Positions 45,567 to 57,002 of a DNA stretch of 64,000 nt are shown here, one piece after another. This DNA comes from Raffaelea ambrosiae (lineage: Eukaryota > Ascomycota > Sordariomycetes > Ophiostomatales > Ophiostomataceae): NCBI GenBank assembly GCA_002778195.1, contig PCDI01000001.1:1996939-2060938 (forward strand), written 5' to 3'. A program made the position numbers and the translations under genes. Every line of letters begins with the position of its first letter. Positions within the stretch are counted from its first letter, which is position 1. The notes below the pieces were generated by a model. The model was not told the DNA's origin. It searched no databases and saw only the letters and a program-made list of their open reading frames with translations.

Positions 45567-46983
45567 CGGAGCAGGTTATGCACGGTATTTGTGTACATAG
45601 GGGTCTGTTTTTAGCTTTAGTTTAGCATACATTAGATAATATACTCTTAGATTGATCTACCACAAAATCTATCTGGCGTAAGCACCACGACTTTTACAAA
45701 TCACATACGAAACATCTTTGGCCAACCCTTGGAACGCATGCATACCGGCAGCATGGTAGTGGTAGCGAGCTCACCCCGGCTGCCTCAAAGAATAGACCAG
45801 TTCGTATCCTCCTCCCCTCTTTTTTTGCGTGTAGGGCCAAGTTTATTCCCATTTTTTTCTAATTCGACAAACAATTGCCTTTGTTTCTGCCTTCGTGCAG
45901 CTGTTGAATTTTTTACCTGATTAGGAAGTGCCGTTCATAAGTCCATGCACGTGATTCGCCGTTGAAGGCGAGCATCGGAGCCCACAACTAGAGTCGCCCG
46001 AGTCACGGGACTTCGCCGACAGATAAGAGCCAGCGTCGGGCAAGTTTCTAGCTTATCCGGGGATTTTGACTGGCCCCACTTCCGAGATGCGCTAGTCAAT
46101 CCCGAATGTACACGATGTTCGAGGCCGGCCGGAAGTTCATCTCGAATCTAACAAGATTCTGTTTTATGTAACAGTATATTTGAATTTTAATTTGTTGAAT
46201 CTTCCACGTTGCAACAAACTTGAAGTAAAAAATATCCAAATTATAGAAAAGTCGAATTGGGGGAACTATGTTCGCACCAAGAGTCCTGTAGATTGCCGTC
46301 TGAAATATCCCTACTTCGCAGCTTTTCTTGAAGAGATTTGGGACGTATAACGGCATTGAGAATGACATGGTGCATCAGATTGAAAGCTAGGAGCCGAAAA
46401 CTCTATTCTTTACTATAAGGACAAACAACAGGGCACTCGGATCTGTCTTTAGTCTAGGAACCAAGCCGTTGGTTATGCTTCGATGCGATAAACTCTATTT
46501 ATATTACGCCAATTATCTTTTTGCGCTGAGTCGCACGAGTTCGCATTGATTTCTGACCACACACTACACGTTTGCCGCATCGTTGTGATGGAGTTATAAG
46601 GAGATCCGAACCAGGCTCTGCTCTGGCGCCGGGGTAGTTGATATCTGAAGTCCAGCTCACAGACTACTCGTCCAGTTTCCTTCCAGCTTCTGATACACGA
46701 CCAATGAAGAAAGAACAAAGAAGTTTATAAAGTTTGTTCATGCAAAACATTAAAGTGCGGCCGCGGCCCAGAGACGAGGCTACGGGCAGTTTGGTCAAGA
46801 CAGTGCAGTGTGTGATAGTCAGGTGATGAAAGTCAAGCTAATAATGGTTTGGTCACACCAGAACCGCCCTGCGCCTGTATAAAGAGGTCTATCGCTAGGA
46901 ACTGGCAAAAAGATCACTTTCTAACATCAACGAGACAATATTGATTTCCACACCACTGTCGCGTATAGTTATACAACCACCAA
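45567..46983. other. Intergenic region with an AT-rich patch
   Basis: No gene is seen. Positions 46130-46420 are clearly more AT-rich than the surroundings, and the short minus-strand ORFs there encode compositionally biased peptides. A decayed repeat is possible; nothing is recognised. Confidence 0.3.
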
Positions 46984-48108
46984 TCATGCATTCACCAACG
47001 CTGCATAGTCAACCTTTGGACTTGCATCGGAAAGCCCGTTGTCGGTGCTTGCTCTCCATGCCGTCTCCAGTCGCTTGGCATCCTTGGTCGTAACAGTCAG
47101 CTGGACTTGCTGATCAGGCCTCAAGATTGCCGTCATTTCCTGTGCCCATTCCCAAGGCGCAGATGTGCCGCCAGGAGCACTGTTGAAGTATTCCCAGCCC
47201 ATGATACCGCCCAGCTCCCCGTATTCTTGGCGCAGAGAGACGACCGTTGCATTGAGCGTCTCGTACGGAACGTAGTTGTATCCGTTGGACGGTGTGGTAA
47301 TCTGGCCCATGAGCACCTTGGTTGGTGACCAGCCAAGGCTGACGACTTCTTCAAAATCTGCCGGCGTGGCCATGGTGCCGAAACCGTTGTAAAACTGGGC
47401 ATTGTAAAAAGCAATCTTGGAGCCTTCCGCTTGCTCGAGAATAGCGTAGTTGAATCCGCTGAGGTTGGAGCCTGTGGCCCCTGTACCGCCGAGAGCAGAT
47501 GCTACCGGGGCCAGGGTCACCAGAAAGTCTGGGCCAAAGTCGGCATTCAGACGAGAGACCAGCCGCGCGATGCCAGCTTGACTCATGCTCTGCTCGACGT
47601 CGAGGTCCATGCCCTGCAGTCCGTAGTATACAATCACATCGTGAAGCTGAGCATAGTAATATTCAAACGCAGTGTCGTCGCCATCCAGGGTGCTCGTCGT
47701 GAAAGAGCCAGAGGCCGCTCCACCGACCATGCCCATGACCTTGACGCCTGCGCTTTGGAGGATGGCAGACTCATTCCAGAGAGTGTAGAAGTGCGCATCG
47801 TAAGGAGAGTAGTCATTGAGGTGGATGTCGCTGGTCGTGCTGATGTGGAACGAGCAGACGATGAGATGCGTGAGAGCAATGCCCTGCTCCGTGATGAGGG
47901 GTAGCATAGAAATGGGCTCCCCCGTAGAGCTGTTGTGGGTAGTCTGGTAGTAGATGACCAAACGGGGCAGGTCACCATCTGCGGCCCTTTGCACTTCTTT
48001 ATGCAACGACCTGGTTTCGCTCACGGGCAGCGCATAAATGCCCGGCGCAACAAGAAAAAGTAGCAAACGAGGTAGCCACAACATGCTGGAAATGAAGAGC
48101 ATGCGCAA
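46984..48108 (-). CDS. Secreted GH18 chitinase-like glycoside hydrolase
   Basis: Single exon, 374 residues. The N-terminus MLFISSMLWLPRLLLFLVAPGIYALP is a signal peptide. The GH18 barrel shows strand 1 (LPRLVIYYQTTH), VKVMGMVGGAA, the catalytic strand YGLQGMDLDVEQ, and the last strand GGIMGWEYFNSAPGG. The acid/base Glu and two preceding Asp of DxxDxDxE are present, but the first Asp is replaced by Gln. Several small one-domain fungal GH18 proteins of this class are endo-acting on chitin or N-glycans, and activity should not be assumed. No chitin-binding module is seen. The C-terminal 45 residues are hydrophilic. Confidence 0.88.
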   Translation of the reverse strand: MRMLFISSMLWLPRLLLFLVAPGIYALPVSETRSLHKEVQRAADGDLPRLVIYYQTTHNSSTGEPISMLPLITEQGIALTHLIVCSFHISTTSDIHLNDYSPYDAHFYTLWNESAILQSAGVKVMGMVGGAASGSFTTSTLDGDDTAFEYYYAQLHDVIVYYGLQGMDLDVEQSMSQAGIARLVSRLNADFGPDFLVTLAPVASALGGTGATGSNLSGFNYAILEQAEGSKIAFYNAQFYNGFGTMATPADFEEVVSLGWSPTKVLMGQITTPSNGYNYVPYETLNATVVSLRQEYGELGGIMGWEYFNSAPGGTSAPWEWAQEMTAILRPDQQVQLTVTTKDAKRLETAWRASTDNGLSDASPKVDYAALVNA

Positions 48109-49222
48109 ATGTGGATCTATTTCTGTATTTGGTCTCTATGGCAGCAGTTCCAATTTTTTCCTCGTCTCCGAACATTTCTCGCAGACATTGGCGTTCTTAT
48201 ACAGATATCGACTCTTTGAGCCCTTTATGGACCTTCCTTTGTGAGATGGTTTCGTGTGAACAAAGAATGCGATAACGAAGGGAAAAGGGGAGGGAACGTC
48301 ACCCGGATGGTAGACAACGTCGTGTGGCGTACCATTTGTCTAGGGCGGTCCTGGCTTGGCGCACCCAAAAAAACCCCGCGTCATTGTAGCATTTCGGCGT
48401 GAAGTCGTGATATCAGACTGCCATCGCCGCCCGCAACTATTGGCTCTGCTCAAATAGGAAGGCGGCCAAAGCACTGCAGCAATAGCGCCCGCACATGTCT
48501 GCACTTTAGGGAACCATTCACCCACAAGGGAATGTCGTGCTGCACAACGTTACTTTATACACAACCATCAAACTGATCGATCTCGGCGCGAATTAGTGGT
48601 ATGGATCGCAATGCTTATATAAGCGACATAGGGGATGATGGGATGAATTTGGAGACGGGATGTCGGGATGCTATTTTGGGATGCCATGCTGAGAGCGACA
48701 CTTCTATGGATCGTTTCGGTTCAGCTTCTTTGCACCGCTCGCTTTCTCGGCTCCGAGTGCCATTCTCAGCTCCTATGCAGACTGCAAGTCAGACAGCATG
48801 CAGACCCATCACGTGTTTGGGGGCCGGACAAGGCTGACTTCTGTCATGAAATGTGCAGTTATTCGGGGTCAAAAGCATCCCCATCGCCTTCTCCGCCGCG
48901 TGAGATTTCAACTCCACTCCCAGTCTGACACAAGAAGCTTCCACTTGGTAGACTTGCCAAACAAGTTGTGGGTGCGCAACTGGGGGGCGTCTTGTTCTCC
49001 TTTGCCTCCTTCGCCCAGTTCAACGGGTTCGAAATCGAAGTGCCCACAGCTCGAAACGGTAATGGATACTTTTTCGCTCCGGCCACAGTAAGATTTCGAG
49101 TCTGTTGCTGAATGTGCTTACTTTTATTTTTTATTTTTTTTATTCGGTGTCCCTTTTTTCTGTCTTCTCTTTATCCGACCCCCTTACGGCAGACGTCTCC
49201 ATACGTGTGGCCGTGGCCGGCA
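48109..49222 (+). promoter_or_regulatory. Promoter of tandem paralogue A (duplicated block and TATA box)
   Basis: Positions 48574-48599 are almost identical to 50964-50989 upstream of paralogue B. A TATATAA at 48616-48622 sits in a conserved context. A further shared block lies at 48867-48951 (against 51227-51301). No other gene is seen in the spacer. Confidence 0.65.
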
Positions 49223-50444
49223 ATGCATCATCGAATGCTGCGTGCATCTTTTCTGTTCGCCGCTGGCGCGACAGTGACGGCAGCGTTAGCAACACCGCCA
49301 GCCATACTGGCGCGAGCATCGAGCGAATCAGAGTTGACAGAAGAGATAACGTCAACTTCCTTCCCGTCTTCCACTACGACGACGGGGCCGACCGCCCTCG
49401 GCCCACTAACCTCGGTCTTCAGCATGCCGTCCTCGTGTGCGGTCTCCTTTAGCACCGACTTTAAACTACCGGGCGGCTGGGACGTCATGGGCCCGGTGAG
49501 CACCCAGGACTGCTTCCCTTCATCGTACGACTTTGCCACGACCGCACACTACTCTCCGGGGCGTTGCCCGACAGGCTTCTCGGCCGCCTGCCAGACGAAC
49601 AGTGTAGTGTTTGTGTCACAAACACTCTATACGGTGACGGGAGCGACCTGTTGTCCAATGTGAGGAATGAACACCTTGATACTGTCTGGTAGTTTTTTGG
49701 TGGGGGGTTTTTTTTTCGTATTATTCGTTCTTGTCTAACTGGTTGAGGGGATATACCTGCAATGCGTCACCGGTGACCCTCGAGAACTCGATATACGCGT
49801 GCAACTCGTATATATTAGCATTTACAGGCGTGCAGGCATCGCTGTCGGCCGGCTCGACAGTCGAGACATCGTCTGTTGTCATTGAAGCGTCGCAGCAGTG
49901 GATCGCCAATGCGTTTGGCGTTATCGTTCAGTACCAGTCGACCGACTTTGCTTCTTCCTTCGCCGTATGCCCTCTATTATTCTTTCCGTGCTTTTCTTCT
50001 TTATCGACCGTTTTCTTTTCTTTTCTTTTCTCGTTCTTTCCTTCTTTTTTCCCTCCATCCAAGCCCTGACATTGATAGGCAACCGCTACCGACAGCACGG
50101 CCACGCCTAACGCGACAGCCTCAGACACGGCCGGCACACAAGGCAACAGCACACACCAAGCTCCTGCGAGTCACAGTATAAGCGGCGGAGTGGGGGCCGG
50201 GCTCGGCTTCGTATGCACCTTTATCGGCATGTTGGCCGCCGGCACAGCTGCGTTCTTTTGGTGGCGGCGGCGGTTCCTGGAAAGACAGCAGGCCCGGTGG
50301 GAGAAGCTTCAGCACGACCAGTCGATGCAGACAATGCAGGCACTGCGGGAAATGCAGGCGTTAGGATACCAAATGCCGGCTTATGAGCTGTCTAGCAAGA
50401 CAGCACCGATAGAGCTAGAGGCGCTGCCGCCGGATAGTAGGTAA
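49223..50444 (+). CDS. Secreted single-TM cysteine-containing protein, paralogue A
   Basis: Exons 49223-49659, 49748-49964 and 50079-50444 give 339 residues; the first acceptor is an unusual GAG. It has a signal peptide (MHHRMLRASFLFAAGATVTA) and a Ser/Thr segment. The extracellular domain has spaced Cys: GPVSTQDCFPSSYDF, YSPGRCPTGFSAAC, ATCCPM-GYTCN, YACNSY, then FGVIVQYQSTDF. A Thr/Ser stalk follows, with one TM helix (GAGLGFVCTFIGMLAAGTAAFF) ended by WWRRR. The cytosolic tail of about 70 residues is Met/Gln-rich. The CYPSG/SPGxCP/ATCCP pattern is widespread in uncharacterised ascomycete surface proteins. The role is unknown; a surface sensor or adhesin is a guess. It is paralogous to the next gene. 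Confidence 0.85.
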
Positions 50445-51543
50445 TGGTGTGGCCCTGGCTGTTTTCTGGTGTTCCTTATGTTTTTCTTTTCTTTTCTTTT
50501 CTTTTTTTTTACTTCCTTCTCAGTCTGTATTTCGTATCTTGCCCATGGCCGGTTGACCCCTTGTAGCGAAGATCGCTGTGCGTCTAATGAACTGAGCTGT
50601 GGCTTACTGTTTTAATTTTCCTTCTTCTTCTTCTCATTAAGACACCAAGAGAAAGGCCAATACTAGTTGTCAAAGTCGTTCCGCTCAAAAAAGCCCGATT
50701 TCAAATCAGCACCTAAGAATAAGTACTGAAAGCGGGACGGGGACAAGAACCAAACGACAACTCACTGAACAGCGAACTTATCTACAGGCAGATAGGAGCT
50801 CCTCATGGTGGTGGCCTGTGCCCCCCCCCGCTTGAACGCACTGGCCAGCAGGGGAAGGAACCGAGGTACGATCTAGAAGGGGTTATCATGTCTACAAAGT
50901 ACAAAGGAACCATGCACCCACTAAAAATGTCGTATCATGTGACTTTTTACACATCCATCAGCTTGATCGATCTCGGTGCGAATTAGTGGCATAGCTAGAT
51001 CACGATGCTTATATAAGGCGACATATGGGATGAACTTTTGATGAACTTTTTGGATGAACTTTTGGGATGAATTTCAGTGCAGCTTCTGCAAATTTCAAAT
51101 GTCGGGGTACTCACCGCTTAATCTCTCTGTTCCATGCTAGTCCAAACAGGGTCGGGCAGCACGCAGACTTATCGTCTGATTGTGTGGGGACAAGGCTGAG
51201 TTTACAGAATGTGCAGTTTTTTTCAGGGTCGAAAGCATCCCCATCCCCCTCCCCCGAGAGGGATTTTTCTCATCCATCCCAAGTCTGATATGGAAAGCTT
51301 CCTGTGAACCAACGTTGAAGTCGAGTTGTCGGTACAAGTTGTAGGCACCACTTTTGGCTGTGTTGTTCTGCTTCACCAAGGTTGCAACTCAAGTTGCAAG
51401 TCAAGTTTTTCTTCTTTTTCCTTTACTTTTTTTCTTTACTTTTTGTTCTTTTTTTTCAAAGGGGCATTCGGGTTTTCACTCCTCTCTTCTCCTATCTTTG
51501 CCTTCATTACTGCAGACGTCCAGACACCTGTCCGTGGCCGACA
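50445..51543 (+). promoter_or_regulatory. Spacer and promoter of tandem paralogue B
   Basis: It holds the duplicated promoter block (50964-50989), a TATATAA at 51010-51016 and the second shared block at 51227-51301. It also contains a dispersed repeat copy at 50728-50794. No coding gene is seen. Confidence 0.65.
50728..50794 (+). repeat. Dispersed repeat, copy 1
   Basis: It matches 61618-61684. Over the first 46 aligned bases there are six differences, all transitions. It may be a fragment of an LTR or another transposon. Confidence 0.6.
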
Positions 51544-52794
51544 ATGCATCGTCGAATCTTGCATGCGCTTTTCCAGCTCGCCGCTGCCGCGTCGGTGGCG
51601 GCAGCAACGACAACACCGACTGCCATTCTGGCGCGCCAATATGAGTCCGCCGCTTTTGTGTCTTCCTCCGCCGCTGTTGTGTCTTCCTCCGCCGCTCCCG
51701 TGTCTTCCACCACCACCACCAGCCCTGTGACTTCCACCGCCGCTGCCCTGCCGACGTACCCGACAGACCTCGGTCCACTGACCTCGATCTTCACCATGCC
51801 GACCGAGTGTCTGGCCTCGTATAGCACCGACTTCAGGGTAGATCTCAGCGACATCATGGGGCCGGTGAGCACCCAGAACTGCTTCCCGTCATCGTACAAC
51901 TTCGCTACAACTGCGCGCTTCTCGCCGGGGCGCTGCCCGGCAGGCTTCGTGACTGCCTGCCAGAGCGACATGGTTCAGTATGTGTCCGCGTCCGACGCAT
52001 ACTACTCGAACACGAGAGCGACCTGCTGTCCAAGGTGAGTTCATGCACAACCATCGGCCATACTTTTCTGCTTGTTGGCGTCCTTCATTTTCTGACCAGC
52101 CCAGTGAATACACCTGCAATGTGTCGCCAATCACCGTTGAGAACACCATATACGCCTGCAACTCGTACTACAAGTCCTTTACAGGATTGCGGATAGAGAT
52201 ATCGGGGGGCTTGGCAGTCGGGACGACGTCCGTTATCATTGAGCCACACCAAAAGTATAAAGCCCATGCATTTGGCGTCATCATTGAATACGATTCCACC
52301 GACTTTCCTTCTTCCGTCTCCGTATGTCCTCCCCCCTTCCCTCTTGCTCTGCCGTTTTAATTTTGTTTTCTTCTGTTTTTCTTTCCCCTTCTTTTTTTTC
52401 ATCCAGACCCTGACACCGGCAGGCAACGACTACCGATAGCACGGCTACATCGACCGGGTCTGCCCCAGAGACGACATCCTCAGAGACGACATGCACACAA
52501 GGAACCAGCAGTACAAGCCACAGTATGAGCGCTACAGTGGGGGGCGCAATCGGCTTCGCATGCACCTTTGGCTTCATGTTTCTCGCCGGAACAGCTGCAT
52601 TCCTCTTGTGGCGGCGGCGGTACGTGCCAAAACAGCAGGTACAGTGGCAGAAGACTCAGAGCGACCAGGTAATGCAGACACCGGTGATGGAAATGCAGAC
52701 ACCGGTGATGCCAATGCAGAACCGCGGAATGAGTGGCCTTACGGGACCGATGGAGCTGGAGGCTCTGTCGCGGACATCAGATAACGGGTATTGA
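51544..52794 (+). CDS. Secreted single-TM cysteine-containing protein, paralogue B
   Basis: Exons 51544-52034, 52105-52321 and 52423-52794 give 359 residues. Both introns fall at the same places and phases as in paralogue A. The signal peptide MHRRILHALFQLAAAASVAA is followed by a Ser/Ala/Thr segment longer than in A. The extracellular Cys pattern is conserved (STQNCFPSSYNF, FSPGRCPAGFVTAC, ATCCPR-SEYTCN, YACNSYYKSF), as is FGVIIEYDSTDF. The TM helix IGFACTFGFMFLAGTAAFLLW ends in RRR. The tail is shorter and carries MQTPVM repeats; only its end (PMELEAL) resembles the end of A (PIELEAL). Ectodomains are conserved while linkers and tails differ, suggesting the same fold with altered output. 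Confidence 0.85.
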
Positions 52795-53669
52795 TGTCTG
52801 CCTGGCTGTTTATTATTATTTTTTTTTTCACCCTTGTTCATATCGTGCGTCCCATTACGTTTTGCCTATGGTTAGCTGAACGCCCCTTGTATCTAGTTAA
52901 GCATGCTTCCTTTGACCTGAGCAACAGCCAGTTTCCCTTTTCACATCTCCTTTTCTGTTTTGTCTGTTTGTTTGTTTTCCGTTTGTTTTGAAAGTTTTTG
53001 GTTCCTAGTTTTTAATTTTTAGTTTTTAGTTTTTAGTTTTTAGTTTTTAGCTTATCAGTAGAATCAATTTGAATCGAGATAGTTTGTATTTTCACGTCTT
53101 GTATTTCTGACAACCAGAAACCAATCGCCCAAGTTCTCTCATCCACTTTATCAGCCCACGAAGGCCCCATTTTCAATCAGTAGTAATTTAGGGCATGCAA
53201 GGCAGTTGCCAAACGCCAGATGAAATGTGGTATGCGTAATCATGCCAGAGGACATGAAAAGTTAAGCATAAGGCCCAGACAAAGCCGTAGGGTCCAAATA
53301 TCCACTGTATTGGCTGAACCCATCAAGGCGACGACGGCTTCCTCAAAGCCTACAAATATCCACCGAGACCAACACATTGGACGGAAAAATTGGAAACATT
53401 GGGTATGCGAGTGGTAGGCAAGAATGTGGTTGATTTGATGAGGGCAAAAGCAAGGATAGCCGTAAGACTGCATGTATGAGGGAGGCTGAATATGCTGAGA
53501 TGGGAATGCGCAAAAAGAGACCGAATTGTCGATATCCTCGAACAAAAACAGAGAAACCCCCCCCCCCCCCAAAACGACAAACACGAAAAAAAAAAAGGAT
53601 TTCGCTTTTTCCTATGCAGTTGCACACACATGCATTCTCTTTTCTTCTTTCCACGCCCAGCACACACAG
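52795..53669. other. Intergenic spacer with a TTTTTAG tandem repeat
   Basis: No gene is seen. A heptamer tandem repeat lies at 53009-53050. C- and A-runs near 53558-53600 precede the 3' end of the convergent regulator gene. Confidence 0.35.
53009..53050. repeat. TTTTTAG heptamer tandem repeat
   Basis: About five perfect copies of TTTTTAG and one imperfect copy. It is a simple-sequence tract in an interior position. Confidence 0.85.
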
Positions 53670-56428
53670 TCACACTCCGCGGACATCTCGCACCACACCC
53701 TCCAGCACGGTCTTGTGCCACAGCATGTCCGGCGCCTCGGCGCCCCAAAAGGCAAACTGCGCCAGCACCTTGGCCAGCTTGCCGCCGATGGGCGCCGGGC
53801 CGCCTCGCCCGGAAAAGGTCGGCACGGCCGGCACGGTCGGCCCCCACAGACTCTCGGCACCGCCCGGGATCCAGGCGGCGTGGCCGCTCTTGACGACGGC
53901 CAGCAGCACCAGCGACGCGCACATGGTGCTGCGCAGATCGAACCAGAGCCCGTGGTGGCGGTGGGTCTGCGCGCGCACGTCAATGGTCTTGAGACAGCAG
54001 GTGATGCCCGCATGCACCAGGGACCGCAGCACCGCGGCGTCCTCGGCCGACAGTGGGCCGCCGCCGCCGCTGCCGCCGCCAGGGCCGCCGGGGCCGCCGG
54101 GGGGGTAGTCGGCCGCGGCGTCGGGGGTCGGGAAGGGGTTCAGCAGGTTGCGCAGGCCCGCGGAGTGCGACGAGCTCTCCGTGGCCGACACCGGGGCCGG
54201 CGGCAGGCCGACATGCACCAGATAGTACAGGAACGGCTGGTAGAGCCAGGTCTGCATCTCCAGCAGGCGGTTGTCAATGGCCCAGCTGAGCTCGCGCGAG
54301 ACGTGGCCGCCATCGCTGACCTCGGAGGAGTCGGTGCTGCTGCTGTTCGTACCCCCTCCTCCTCCTCCTCCTCCGCCCGGTGCCCGGATGGTGGCCGCCG
54401 TCTTGTAGCGCTGCATGGCCGGCGGCAGGTTGGCGGACCAGGACGAGACCTGGGCCTCGAACTCCTGGGCCATGCGCAGCAGGGGCTTGACGTGGCGCCA
54501 CGAGGAGCGCGGCTGCTGGAAAAAGGTGTTGATGATGCGGTTGCCGATGCGGCGCAGGGCGATCTCGGTCAGGTAGTAGTACCAGCTCTCCTCCTCGTTG
54601 CAGAGGCGCACGGCGTGGCGGCGCAGCTCGAGGTCGGCGGGCGTGCGGTAGGCGTCGTGGCAGTACTGGTGGCGCGGGTGGGTGTGGTCGTGGTGGTGGT
54701 GGTGTGGGTGGTGGCTGTCTTTGGGCGTGATGGGCGACGGCGGCGACGGAAACAGGTTGGGGTAGCTGTCGAGGCTGAGGTCGGACTGGGGCAGGGGCAG
54801 CTCGACGCGGAACTCGCACTCGGACTTGAAGCACGACCAGTAGAGGCTCTGCTCGAGGCGGCGGGCCTTGCGCTCGGCCGGCGTGAGCTGCGCGTGGGCC
54901 GGCGTGCCGTCGAGCGGGTCCGACAGCCGGTCGGTCAGGCCGTGGGCCATGCGCAGGTGGACGTGGCAGAAGATGGACGCGTGGTTGAAGTAGTGCCATG
55001 AAGGGATGGGGCGGAGGGTGTACATGAGGTAGACTGGTCGTCAGTGGGGGAGGGGTGTAGAAGAAGAGAAACAAAAAAAAAAAATACACCTACCACCGGC
55101 AAAAAAGTAACACTGCGCCCCCAGAATCGAGTACTGCAGGCTGCCCAGCCGTCGGCAGGCCAGCGTGAACCAGGCATGGCCCTGCTGCAGCGGCGTGGCT
55201 TGCAGGCGGACCGACGACGGCACCCCGTCAGAGGCAGGAGGTACTTGTTCCCCGGACGCCGCCTCCTCCTCCTCCTCGTCCGGCTCCGGCTCCGGCCGGA
55301 GCTTGCCAAACGGCTGGGCCACCGAGCCCAGGGCACAGGCCAGCAGCACCAGACACGACCACCCGTCCCAGCCGACGCCGTGCTCGGCGCAGCGCCGGCC
55401 GTGCTTGACCAGCGACTCGACGTCGAGGATGGCGTTCTTGGTGTGCACGTTCTGCAAGAAGCTGTCGACCAGCGCCGGAATGCGCTCCTGGTCGACGCTG
55501 GCGCTGCTGCTGCTGTCGCGCAGAGCCGGCGCGCGGATCGCGGCGGCGTCGTCGCGGAAGAGCACGCTGATCAGCGTATTGGGCGGGTACTTGTGCTCGA
55601 ACACGTCCCACTCCAGGACGCTGTCGGCCGAGGCGCGCTGGGGCGGGATGCGCAGGCAGTCACGCGAGCGCTCCACAGCCTCGGGGTCGGCGTCTGCTGG
55701 GTCGGTCGGGTCGGTGGTGCCGGTGGTGCCGGTGGTGCCGGTGGTGATGGTGGTGATGGTGGTGCCGGACGTCGTGTCCATGCGACCGGTCGTCTCGGGC
55801 GAGGCTCCGACGACCGACCGCGGGGTCGTCGCCGAGACCGACAGCCGCTGCGGCAGCCCCCGGAAGCCCTGACCCAGCGCCGGCGACCATCCCTGGCCCA
55901 GCACCTGTTTCACGCCCTCCACGTCATCGTGGAGGCGGTCCAGCCGCTCGAGAATGGTGGTCGTGGCATGATCCAGGCGGCTGTCGACGAATTAGTTAGT
56001 CCGTCGGTTTCTGTTTGTTTTTCCGTTTCGCCCTTTTTCGTATTTTCCGTATTCATCTTTCCTTCTTTCCTTCTTTCCTTTTCTCTTTCTCCCTTTGAAG
56101 AACCCCAACGGGCCGCCACTCACCTCACTTTGGGCGTGTCTCCCTGGTACTCGCAGTCCAGATCCTTCGCGCGGCACATGTCGCATATGGGCCGCTTCTT
56201 GTCGCACTTGACCTTGCGCATCCGGCAGGCCCCGCAGGCCTCTTGCCGCCGATTCGGCCCCTGTCGGGTAAGCTGGCCGTGCCTATGACATGACTCTCCT
56301 CTTCGCCCGTCTCGCTCGTCTCACCGCACACTTACATTATTTGCGTCGCTGTCTGACCGCCGCTTTTTGGCCGGCGGTTCCCCGAGTTCCCCCTCCAACG
56401 GGGAAACTGGAGACGGGGATGGGGCCAT
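53670..56428 (-). CDS. Zn2Cys6 fungal transcription factor
   Basis: Exons 56336-56428, 56124-56260, 55094-55980 and 53670-55033 give 826 residues, all phases matching. Exon 1 supplies MAPSPSPVSPLEGELGEPPA and a KKRR stretch. Exon 2 supplies the whole cluster: CGACRMRKVKCDKKRPICDMC...C. A short coiled coil (TTILERLDRLHDDVEGVKQ) follows, then a Thr/Gly repeat segment and the fungal transcription factor domain (FLQNVHTKNAILDVESLVKHG, LACALGSVAQPFG, YFFAG-VYLM across the last splice). His-rich and Gly-rich simple runs lie in the second half. It is divergent from a sugar-type MFS gene with 574 bases between starts, so local regulation is plausible but unproven. Confidence 0.88.
55712..55766. repeat. 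9-bp coding repeat (Thr-Thr-Gly/Ile) in the second Zn2Cys6 gene
   Basis: GGTGGTGCC/GGTGGTGAT units encode a TTI/TTG run between the DNA-binding and regulatory parts. It is a likely site of length variation. Confidence 0.8.
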
Positions 56429-57002
56429 GAAAAAATAAATTCAAAAATAAAACCCTTCGGTGGGCGGATAAGGGAAATTGGTGTGCAAAGTGTGGGATGG
56501 AGGATGGGGACACTGGGGAGGCGAGGGGAGGGGGGGGGGGGGGCCTGGGGAACGGGGGCTGGGGTCGAAGTGCGGTTGACCGTTTTTTATGGTCGGGGAC
56601 TTCGGTCAAAACACCGGGGGACACGCGCCTCCGCAACCAAGAGCCTCTGACGCTTTTGAAAAAATACCATACCCAAAGTGGGATGGCATGTTTCATGCAT
56701 TCCGGGGACACCTCGGGCAACAAGACAGGTTTTTTTGGGTCAGTGGACGAAAGCTAAAATAAAATACCCGATCAAAAAAAAAAAAATAATAATAAGAAGA
56801 AGACTAAGATGATTAAGAAAAAAAAAAAAAAAAAAACCATGACCCATACCCGCACCCGGCGTCGGCCAACGACCCAAGGAAGCCAGCCTGTCTGTGGATG
56901 TATATTAATTGCGAATCCCCGGACCAGACAAAGACAGACCGTGGTCGGCATGCTGCAACCACGCTTTTGTTGCCTCTCTTTCCCCATCGTTCCCCTTGCA
57001 CC
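56429..57002. promoter_or_regulatory. Divergent promoter between the Zn2Cys6 regulator and the sugar-type transporter
   Basis: A 574-base spacer with a G-run of about 14 near 56529-56542 and A-runs at 56775-56840. No gene is seen. Confidence 0.35.

Noticed and set aside
46096..46368. 90-codon minus-strand ORF in the AT-rich patch
   Set aside because: Biased Ile/Phe/Lys/Tyr composition reflects AT richness; no motif and no splice support.
49010..49060. Second B-box-like motif (GGTTCGAAATC)
   Set aside because: It lies in the leader of paralogue A with no cloverleaf upstream.
53526..55001. 491-codon plus-strand ORF opposite the second Zn2Cys6 gene
   Set aside because: Antisense shadow; the composition is Arg/Ala/Gly-rich without motifs, while the minus strand has a complete regulator.
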